Source: Hippopus hippopus (taxonomy: Eukaryota > Mollusca > Bivalvia > Cardiida > Cardiidae). From it: a stretch of DNA of 64,000 nt. A model generated the notes under the pieces. The model had not been told where the DNA came from. It was given only the letters and a program-made list of their open reading frames with translations, and did no database searches. Below are positions 11,367-23,300 of this stretch, piece after piece (the first letter of the stretch is position 1; each line of letters starts with the position of its first letter). The translations under genes were made by a program, and so were the position numbers. Location of the stretch: contig OX328098.1 in the NCBI GenBank assembly GCA_946811185.2, positions 45,881,650 through 45,945,649 of the forward strand. Direction: 5' to 3'.

Positions 11367-14300
11367 TTAACTGGCAGGCATATAATTGGGATCTAGATAA
11401 TTATATTCTGTAAAACTGCCTCCCTGCATAAACCTTAGATAGTCTGTGTCCTGGTACCCTGCAGCCTCTGATTTACGCTTTGGCTTCAAACGATGACTAG
11501 AATTGTGATTCTCAGTTTCATAGACACTGGAAACAAAACAAGACTATGTTAGGACCCTTTACCACACAATCATTTGTTTTTTACAACCCTGAAAAAATGT
11601 TTTGAAAATATTGTGGGTAAAGGAGAAAATGTTGGTAACCTGCATTTTCTGCTTTTCCCACAGTATTTTCTACCCCTTCAAAAAATCACAATATTTGAGC
11701 CACAATTGATTTGGTTTTGAAAACTGCTGCTCACTCATTTACCCAGTTTAACAAATTCGCAACCTTGAAAGCATCCTTTGTAATGTATTTTTTGATGATC
11801 TTGAAAAAATAAATAATGGCTCAATAGAATGATACAACACATAAACACATGTGAAAACAGTTTGTAAAAAGGCAAAATTGCTTGTCATGAGAAATTTTCT
11901 TGAAAGGTATCTGCTCTGATATGCAAACAAGAGGGCCATGATTGCCCTGTATCGCGCCACTTCTTCGAAGGAATTTTGAAGAAGACCATCATTTCTGTGA
12001 GGTTTCATCAAAATTGGATATGTAGTTTCAGAGAAGATGTTTGAAATAAAAGTTCACGAAGGCATGCATGCACGACAGACACCAGGCCACAACATAAGCT
12101 CGCTTGCCTTCGGCCCGTAGTCTGCTGGTAGCAATGTGCAATTAGACTGGCCCAATTGAGGAGATACTCAATGGTAGCACAAATGAGCCATGCTCTGGTG
12201 AAAGGGTGTTTAATGCATCTCTGTAATGCATTATACCATGCAAGTCATCCAATGATTATGGATCCGTAAAATCCATTTTGTCTAACTACCGGCTGAATCC
12301 TTAGGTAAACTGGTTCTTGGACATGCAGAAAATTGACCATAAGCAAAAAATTTCGACCCAGGTCAGCCTGTGCCGACTGTGCAGGTTGGCCTGGGTTGAT
12401 ACTTTTTGGCAGATGCATTAAGTCCCCTTTTCACAGAGCATAGCTCATGAATAAGTGAAGCTGTAATCAATTTAGACATAATTTTGAAGATGTATCTATA
12501 TATCCACATGTAAGGCCAAAAGTAACTAAACAGTAAGGCTATTGACAAAATAGGTTGAATGCAAAGTTATTTAAACCCACCAATCAACACACTCATCACA
12601 AAAGTCAACAGCCACATCTGGTGGACAGTCAGTGCAGTGCCATCTGGTACCAATAATAGGCTCACAGTTACATCTGTCACACTGTAATATAATAAATATG
12701 ATAATTAACTTCTACATCAGTTTAATAGAATTATCAAATTGGTACTCAATGTATCTCCCATTGATAACCGTATAATAAGCAACACCTGTTTTACCTGTGG
12801 CAGGTATTGGTTGTCAATCATATCATACGGACCAATCAAACAGTGTGTAACAGAATGCCTTACTTGCTGTTTTAGAATAACTAAGCAACTTGATCTTTGG
12901 CTAAAATTTTCCAGACATACAAAGATTATTCTGACTAGGATCAATTTTTCAAACTTGCTAAAAAATTCAGTATTTTGTGATATGGACTGTCTTTGTGCAT
13001 AAAAGATGTCATAATTCAAATTTTCAAGCCTCATGTTATGTCATGAGGTCTTGAACTGGGCAGATATCTGCCTTGCAGTATTGGTTGGTAACTGTTGTTG
13101 ATACGAAGATCAATGACAGGCTGCCAATTTATAAAATTATATGACCCTTGGAGCATACTATATAAAGGGACAGAATACACACCTTGAATCCATGATGCTC
13201 TGTCATCATCCCCGAGTCTGATTTCACTTTTTGGTTTCTTAATCTTTTTAATTTCAATAACTCTGCATATTCAGGAGAATCTCTTAATTCAAGAGGGACA
13301 CATTCTTCATCCTGGAAAATAAGTTTGTACATGTATATCTAGGTAGTTTTGTATGGCAAACTTTTCCATCATTCTGCAGCCACATTGCACTTCTGGACGA
13401 TTAAATGTAGTGCTGTCTATAACTCTTTTAACGACCCCTTTCCCACAATGTTTTCTACCCTATTAAAAACAGAAATCAGTTTGGATGAGTCCAAAACTTT
13501 TGTTGTGTGTTACAGAGTAAACTCTCTAAAACGAAAATTTTTAAGAATGCTCCAAACTGAAAGCATTTGCAGATGACAAATTCAATATTGCTCAAATGGT
13601 AAGATTTGTCTGGGTTACAAAGCATTGTGAGAAAAGGAGAAAATGATGATTACCAGCATTACACATGAGTGTTAGTGAATTGCTTTCAGACTGACTTGAT
13701 CTATTTTTTTTTAACTTTTCAGAGATATCATGAAAACAAACATTCTGATAAAGTTTCTTGAGTACTGGACTAAAAATCATGCCTCTAGAGTGCACAAAAG
13801 GTTTTTCAAAGATTTGGCTCAGTGACCTATCTTTTGACCGGATGTGACCCAATTTCAAACTAGTGTGAGATATCATCAAGAAAAACATTCTGACAATATT
13901 TCATTGGTATAGGGCTGAAAATATGGCCTCTAGATTGCGCACAAGGTTTGGCCCAGAGAACCTTTTTTTTATCTGACATGACCCAAGTTCGTACTTGTCC
14001 CAGATATCACCAAGACATACATTCTGACAGAATTTCATGAGTATCAGACTGAAAATGTGGCCTCTAGAGTGCACACAAGGTTTTTCTAAGATTTTGCCCT
14101 GTGGCCCACTTTTTGACCTGACATGACCCAATTTTGAACTTGTCTAAGATATTGTCAAGACATACATTCTGATCAAGACTCTTGAGTATCAGGCTTGAAA
14201 TGTGGCTTCTAGAGTGCATACAAGGTTTTTCACCCGATGTGAACCAATTTTGAGCTTGTCTAAGATTTTATCAAGACAAATATTCTGACAAAGTTGCATG

Positions 14301-17300
14301 AGTATCAGACTGAAAATATGGCCTCTAGAGTGCACACAAGATAATTGTTGACACCTGGACGACGGACGATGGACACAGCACGAACACAAAGACTCACCTT
14401 GAGCACTTTGTGCTCAGGTGAGCTAAAAATTCAGTAGCGATGCCTGTATATTGGTGTCGTAGATGTGCCCGCAAATAGGCCTGCAGGAGCCCCTAGAATA
14501 AACATGTCCACATCTTTTAACATTCCCAAATTACTATTTATTCAATAGGGTATATCAACACTAAGAATTAGGTCAAAAGCCAGTGTAGTCAGCTATGCCA
14601 AAAATGATACGAATGAAAACATACATTTAGTGTGTGTTTTTGATGTTATTAACAACATGGCACAATACAGTTAAACAAATCAAAATTAAAATAAAAAGTC
14701 TAAAAACTCACCGAGATCACTTCATCGTTATCGTAATAATCCTGGCCAGATGTCGTACTGCCCTCGTATCCCTGAGAATTTTCATCGTCATCTGACATAT
14801 AGACCGGTGGTTCATACTTGTGTAGAAATGTGGATTGCTGGTAGTAAAACTTGTGGTATTTGTGAAACTTGTTCTTGGCCTGGCGGAGTAAGATTTGTAA
14901 TTAATCCTATACCAAACAATCCAGACTTTTAACGACCCAGAGATATAAGGCTTTTGAAAAAATTGTAGGAAAGGAGAAAATGCAGGTATCCAGCATTTTC
15001 TCCTTTTCCCACAATGTCTTCTGTCCTTTGAAAGACACGCCCAATCAAATGAGCCACATTTGTTTTCTGCAATTGCTTTCCAAATGAACAACTCAAAATT
15101 TTTATCATCCATTAAAGAGTTGAAATACTTGTTCAATCTGACTCATTCAACAACACTTTGTGCTTTTGCGGACAGTGTATCAAGATCAGACTACACAGGA
15201 TATGCATCAAGAGTCTGACCAAGGATCAATTCTAACCACTGACCAATTTTTAATGGCTGATTGGTTTTTTAAGCTACTTTCAACAGTGCTCATAATCAGT
15301 CATATCAACCGCCTACTTATTAATGGTCAAGTTTCACAAATACATACTGGTCTGGGGCCCTGCAATGCCTTGCCACTGGACAAGTAGACAGTAAACCCAA
15401 AATGTCTTGTTCACAAATCCAACAAATCAGCCACTGTGCCAGAGAAAATTCCTTCTCTAAGATCTCTTGCCAGCAGGCCTTGAATAATTATGTCCATTTC
15501 ATCTTTATATGGTGGACTGATTGGTTCCTGAGGAGCTTAATATACAAGTTCTGTTTAAACCTATTTGAATCAAAATGTGATTATACAACACACTTAATGA
15601 CTACCTGTAAAAAAAATTATTCATCTCAAACTATAAATCCTGCTTGATTTCAGCAAACTAAAAATAGCCACACATTTCCCGAACAGCCTGAAACTGTAAT
15701 CGCAAATCTACACTTTCTTCACAAACAGCTTAAGTTGTACTTAGCACTGTTTTGATTAAGATATAAGATTCATTAATATGATCCAAATAATCACCTTCCT
15801 CTTGTATATACCCATATTTGGCATTCTCCCTGGGATGGGTAACCCTGCTCTAGCAAGTTTGATGAAATACTTCTGTACACGACTCTGCACCTGTAAGCAG
15901 AATCGTATCATGTTTAACAAACTTTAAAAGTTGTTTTCTGTAAAAACTCTGAACGACAAAATTTTTTACTTGTCCAAATTGAAAGCATTTGCAGACAAAA
16001 AATTAATTGAACTGATTTCCTGCATTTTCTCCTGTACCTACAATACTTTAAACTTTGTACACTTTAAATGATGAGTGCAATATATAGAGGATATTTTTTT
16101 TTTTGGAGAAAGATCCAAATTTATTTCAAGTGAACATCATCAGTAATATTTTCATGAGTGGTCAGCCACAAGTGAAAATATTACCAATGATGTTCACAAC
16201 ATGAAATTAATTTCGATCTTTCACTTTTGTCAAATTCCAGTACAGTTGTTTTCGATAATTCCCTGTGGCGTAACTCCTCCACAGAAGAATGCATCACAAT
16301 ATAATATAAAGCGTGAGAAATGTAGGGTAAATGCGCGTAAATTACATCATATTTCCCTCTAGTTGAATGGCACACACTGTCTACCTAACTAGTGCAAGGG
16401 AACTACTCTTTCCGCCTTCAATTGAAGAATTAGAAAATATGAAATTTGTATTTTTCACTGGCCGTAACTATGAAATATCAAACCATAATCCACCATTATT
16501 TCTCTATAAACTACCAAAAAGCATGAAATAAAAGATGTTTTTTGGTAGACAGCGTTGGTCAAGATCAAGCTGCATAAACCCTTTACCACGAAATCCTGTG
16601 TTTTAAAGACCCTGAAGAAGAAGGCTTTTGAAAATATTGTGGGAAAAGGAGTAATGCTGGTAACCAGCATTTATCCTTTTCCCACAGTATTTTCTACTTT
16701 ATCAAAGACAGAAATCATCATTAGAGCCACATTTAATTTGTTGTCTGCAAATGCTTTCAATATGGTCTAGTCCAAAATTTTGTTGTTTGGTAAAGAGCTA
16801 AATATACAGTCTGACCTTGGTTTTTATATTTTGTCATATATTCTTGCCAAAATAAATTGACATTGCAACAACTATCTGTTTTCTATCAACAGAAAATATG
16901 CGTAATATTTAATCCTTTACCACACAATCCTGCCTTTTAACGACATTGACAGCGGAGGCTTTTGAAAACAATGTGGGAAAAGGAGAAAATGCTGGTAACC
17001 AGCATTTTCTCCTTTTCCCATATTTTTTGTTCCCCACCAAAACCAAATTTCAATTTATATATCACATTTATTTTGTCATCTGCCAATCCTTTCAATTTGG
17101 ACAAATCTAGAATTTTGTTGTTTGGTAAAGAGTTAATTGTTTCTGTATGTTAACCCTTTAACCAAACAAACCCATCTTTTAACAACCCTTGGGAAGAAGG
17201 CTTTTGTATGGTAAAGGGTTAATTCAAACAAATTTGGGGCTGATAAAATTGAATACATACTTTAGAGAAACAGATCATCAGCATGAATCATGATTTAAAT

Positions 17301-20300
17301 CTCTATCAAACAACAAAGTTTCAACTCAGTTTGAAAGCAAAGCTGAACAACAGACTGTGACTGAAGCAAGATTTGGCCTTAAAACAGTTGAAAACACAAT
17401 GGATGTGCCTGGTTACTAGCATTTTCACTGTTTCCCACAATGTTTAAACCACAATCCTGATTTTTAATGACCTTGAGGTAAAAGGCCTTTAAAAACATTG
17501 TGGGAAAAGAAGAAAATGCTGGTAAACAGCATTTTCTTCTTTTCCCACAATGTTTTCTACCCTATCAAAGACAAAATCCAATATATCAGTCACATCTTAT
17601 TTGTTATCTGCAAATTCATTCAGCTTGAACCTGTCTAAAATTTTGTTGTTTGGTAAAAAGTTAAAAATTCTTTCCTCAGGGTCGTTAAATTACATGATTG
17701 TTAGGTTCTAGTACATAAATACATGTACATACATATTCAACTGATATGTCTACATGACAAATTGCTCACTTTAGCTGTAATCTTTTCAACTTTTTACAAA
17801 ATATCAAAATTTTAGACCCATCCAAACTTTAAGCATTTCCTGGCAATAATTTGAAAATGGTCTAAAAATATCAATTTTGTCTTTGACATAGCAGAAAACA
17901 TTGTTGGAAAGGAGAAAATGCCAGTTACCAGCACTTTCTCCTTTTCCCACAATGTTTTCAAAAGCCTTCTTACTCAGGGTCTTTAAAACTTGGGGTTGTG
18001 TTGTAAAGAGTTAAAATTTGTCTGTTGTTAACCCAAAAATTCACTTACCTGTATGGGAGTTCTATTTCCAAGAGCCACAGCAATCTTTTGCCATCTTTTG
18101 GCCTCTACTTCTTCAGGTGGAAACTGTATTAAGAGTTCTTCTAACCTGCAATAAAGAACAATGTCTCCTTTTGCTTAAAAAGGTTGCATATGGTCTCCTG
18201 TATCAACTCTGTAGCAAGACGGTATTATGTTTACGTGTAATACAGCTTGTCTTAGTTGTTTTCTATAAAACTCTTTACCGGTTGACAAAATTTTAAACTT
18301 GTCCAAATTAAAAGCCTTTGCAGACAACAAAAATAACGTGACTCAAAAATTGAAATTTGCTATGGGAAGGGTAGAAAACATTGTGTAAATAGGAGAAAAG
18401 GCTTATAACCAGCATGTTCTTCTTTTCAAACAATGTTTTCAGAAGTCTTTTTCCGTGGGGTCATTAACCGTTTAACACACAATCCAGACATTTAATGACC
18501 CTGAGGAAGAAGACTTTTAAAAACAACGTGAGGAAAGGAGAAAATGCTGGTAACCAGCATTTTCTCCTTTTCCCACAATGTTTTCCACTCTATGAAAGAC
18601 AAATTTCACGTTTTGAGTTACATTTAACTTGTTGTCTGCAAATGCTTTCAATTTGGATGAGGCTAAAATTTTGTTCTTTGGTAAAGAGTTAAACTTGGGA
18701 TTGTGTGGTAAAGGGTTAAACCTGAACACATGTTGATTGCCCATATTTTGAAAATATATTTTTGAAGTTGTCTCAGGAAGCTTTGTAGTAATGCTACACC
18801 AAACCACACAATTTTATACTCGTACATTTTGGAAACACTTGCAAAGACAAACAAGAGCACCGTATGTGGGTGCCAACGCTTGGTTGCAAGTGCTCGATTT
18901 TCAGTGAAAATTCTTAGCAGAAAAAGGAGCATAACTGTTCAAAAATATTTTGGTGGTTACCTGCCCCTGTTGTGTGAGTTTCCTTTTAATAGTTAACAAC
19001 TTGCCCAAGTTTGACAAAAATATCTTCCAAAATGTAAGTTTCTGCACAACGACGACACCAGAACTATGACAATAACTCTTCATTTTCTCTGAAAATAGTC
19101 AAGCTGATAAAATGTGGTTAAAGTGATGGAATTTGTCTTTGAAAGAATACAAAACACTATGGGAAAACAAGGTGGTGCTGATTACAAGTATTTTTGTCCT
19201 TTCCCACAATGTCAACAGAAGTCTTCTTTTCTCGGAGTCATTAAAATACAGGATTGTGTGGTAAATTGTTAACTTTACTACACAACAAAATTTTAGACCT
19301 AATATGAAAGCACTTGCAGACGAAAAATTAAATGTGGCTCAAATGATGGGATTTGTCTTTAAAAGAATAGAAAACATTGTGGGAAAAGAAGAAAATGATG
19401 CTTACAAGCATTTTCTTCTTTTCCCAAAATGTTTTGAAACACCTGCTTTCTAAAGATCATTAAGAACAGAACTGTTTGATGAAAGTGTTTAATCCTTTAA
19501 ATAAATACCTTTTCTGCTCTTCCACACTCCACAGCTGGTTAAATGTTTGAGATCGGTTTTCAGCTTTCTGTTTTCCACGAACTGTTTCATCAGCATCTGT
19601 TTTCTGGGACATGTCATCTTTTAGGAAATGAATAAGTACATTGATAGAGCAGGACTTTGCACAGCAATAGACAAATTGTTGTATGTTTAATCCTTTACCG
19701 CACAATCACAAGTTTTAACAACCTTTGTAGGAAAGGCCTTTGAAAACATTTGGGAAAATGAGAAAATGCTGGTAACCAGCATTTTCTCCTTTTCCAACAA
19801 TGTTTTCTACCCTTTCATAGACAGATCTGGTAATCTGAGTCTTCTTTAAATTGTCATCTGCAAAAGCTTTGAATATGGATGTGTCTAAAATTGCTTTTAG
19901 AAATAGATTGATATCTGTGAAAATTCTAAGTTTTTAAGTTTCTAATGGGGCATAACTGTGTCAAATATATTTTGATGATTACCTGCCAAACTCGTATGAG
20001 ATCCTCTTTTGATAGTTTACAACTAGTTCAAGTTTGAGGTACCGGTAAATATGTTCAGTAATGACAGAGATATTACAAAGTGTCAAAGTTTTTGCATCAC
20101 GATGATGCAGGCATTGATGACGACAGTGCTATGACAATACATCACAGTTTTCTGTGAAACCAGCTGAGCTAAAAAATGGGCAAATCTGGAAACAGTCGAG
20201 CCGGTCTTTGACAATGCCTGCAGTAAGTAAACCCATACTCGAAGAAGAGGCTACTGATTTAATTCTATACTTTTTCTTAACTCTTCACCACACAATCCTG

Positions 20301-23300
20301 AGTTTTAACAACCCCTGAAGAAGAAGGCTTTTGAAAATATTGTGGGATAAGAATAAAATACTGGAAACCTGCATTTTCTCTTTTCCCACAATGTTTTCTA
20401 TCCCATCATAGAATTTAAGCTCATTTATACCGATTTTGAATCTGTCACCTATAGATGTTTCAAATTTGGAAATTCTAAAATATGCTGTTTGGGAACGGGT
20501 TCAAATAATTCATTTAAACTTGCATTAACAGACCATCTGCTTTAAGAGACCACTTTTCTACTGTATATAGATTCAACTGTATTTGTAGCAACATAATAGA
20601 ACCAAAAAACATGTTCTATATCCTACCTGTATTTCCATCCACCAACTGTTTTTTCAGGCGGGTCATGTGTCGGTGAAGCCCAAATGTAGAAAAATCAAGC
20701 TGACTTGTGTATTTCTCCCACTCTATTGTTGGCAGATCTGCAATCTATTTTATTGAGGGCACCTTACTATTTACTGTACACTCAAGTTTTAGACCTTCAG
20801 GTTTCTTTCTTTTCACAAATTACAATAGGGATAAATATTTTGAAAGAATAAAATATGTCATTATCTCCCTGCAAAATTCAATTTGTTGTCTGCTTATGCT
20901 TACAATATGGACAATCCTTCACTTTTTTGTCTGCAAAAAGAGATAAGTGAACACTTAATCCTTTACCACACAATGCTGACTTTTAACTACTCTGAGAAAG
21001 AAGCCATTTGAAAACATTAAGAGAAAAGGAGTAAATGCTGGTAACCATCATTTTCTCCTTTTCCAACAGGTTTGCTACCTTTCCCAAAGTAAATTTCAAT
21101 AAATTTGCATTTATTTTGTCATCTGCAAATGCTTTCAATTTGGAAAAGTCTAAATTTTTGTCGTTTGATAAAGAGTTAAACCATATTAAATCAGTGCTTT
21201 ACCCCTGCTCAGCATGACCCTGCCCATGGGTATAATAACAATGGCTGTCCTGTACAACAAATGCTACACTTGTTTGAGACAGTGGTGTCAAGGTAGAGCA
21301 TCGGCCTCTCATATCAAAGGCTGCAGGTTCAAATCTAGTAATGAGCCTGGTCAGCCTTTGGAACGGTCCAGACCAAGGTACAAGAACTGTCAAGGTTTCA
21401 AGGAAGAAATCATTGGAAGTGATTGATATAAGTTGTAAGAGCTTGATTCACAATCGATGTACAATAAAGAGGTTTACTCTAAATGCTATGCTACCTTCTG
21501 GGATACAGGCAATCCCAAGTCTGATTCTCTCTGTAGTTTCTCTACAAACTGTATGGGGTTAGCTATTGCTTCCTGCTTTACTTCATAGAGCCGGTCCAGG
21601 TCTTTGATTGCCTGTGTGACAATATTTTACATATCATCATAACAAACCAATCATACAATCAGTTTGTGTCTTCCGAGTTTGAATTGCATTTAGACTTCTG
21701 AAGGAATAGAATGGCAGACATTTTCAGTTTACCCTTACCGAACAACCCTATGTTTTAGCAACACTAAAGAAAAAGATTTTTGAAAACATTGTGGGAAAAG
21801 GAGAAAATGCTGGTAACTAGCATTTTCTCCTTTTTCCACAACAATGTTGAAAGTGGCGTGAAACACTATTCAATCAATCAATCAAATGGGACATATTGAG
21901 ATTTTTTAGCTTGAATACAAAATTTCTTGTAAAAAACTTATAAATACTTCAGTTAAAAGGTGCAATGTTGGTGTTCAAATATCAAACTTCATCTATTTTT
22001 GTGAGCCTAGAAATAATGTCATAGAACCTTTTGCACAAAGTCTAAAAATATTATGCTTTAAAGGTGGCCCTTCAGATTTTGGGACGAAAATTTTACAAAA
22101 ATACAAAAAAATCATCCTTGTACTCCCAAAGCCTTTTAATTTTCATTCATAAAACCCCAGTAGTCGAAAACCATCCGACAACAAGAAAAATTAGAGATTT
22201 ACTACGGCTCAGGTCGACACTGGCGGGAAACACTGTCTATTTTTACATGAGCAACTCGCTCATTTACATACCGGAAATACACAGACAAAGCTTCAAACAT
22301 AGCGTCCGAAGAAGACATTATGGAAAATAATTACATGTTTGTTATGTTATGGAATTTAAGCGTCATTAGTCACGTGCCAGTCACTTGACATTCCCACAAT
22401 GCTTTTTTGATTTTTTGGCGCGAAATCCAAAAATACCTTAAGAGGCTACATAGCCTTTTAAGGGAAGACCATCAAAAAAATTTTTTTTTGTAATTTTATG
22501 ATTCTTAATTATTGATGATTTGTATTGTTTTTTCATGTAAATTTCAGTGATATATATATTTTTAATTTGGTGAGATGTGAAAAATCTAAATACCCACCTT
22601 TAAGTTTAAACATATTTATTTTACATTGATTGAGAAACAAGTTCTTACAACTTATACTAATCTCTCTCGATTCTGCTTCCTGGGAACTACACCAGTACTC
22701 GCGCCGAATGTGTGGGCCAATGAAAAATCCAAAAGTTGACACCCGCTCCCGGGTCTCGAACTTGGGACCTTTTGGTTATGAGGCCGATCCTCTACCTCAC
22801 AACCATGGACACCACATGGTCATGCTAGTATCACTGTAAGGAAACATTTGTTTGTCTTACTTTTTTTTCATCCTTATGTATTCATGTTTTTAAACTTTTG
22901 CGTGACTGAATCCTTTGATAAGACATTTTTAAAGTTTGATATGATTACTAACCCTTCACCACACAATCCTGAGGTTTAATGACACTGAAGAATAAAACTT
23001 GCAATAACATTGTGGGAAAAGGAGAAAATGCTGGTTACCAGCATTTTCTCCTTTTCCCACTACATTTTCTACTCTTTCAGACATATATTGCATCATTTGA
23101 GCCACGTTTAATTTGTCGTCTGCAAAAGCTTTCCATTGGGACCGGTCAAAAATTTTGTTGTTTGGTAAAGAGTTTAATCTAAATACTCCCATAAAACCTT
23201 AATTTGTATTGATTAATCATCCAAAGATATTTTCAAGTCGTCTGCTCCAAAGTAATTTCAACCAAAAGGTCCATAGTTTGAGACCCAGGAGCGGGTGTCA

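Noticed and set aside
13690..14425. CRISPR-like array
   Set aside because: Units are about 140 bp, diverged, with no short identical repeats or unique spacers, and the genome is animal.
22064..22330. 88-codon frame in a GC-richer patch
   Set aside because: No recognisable domain or splice context; kept only as an unexplained patch.
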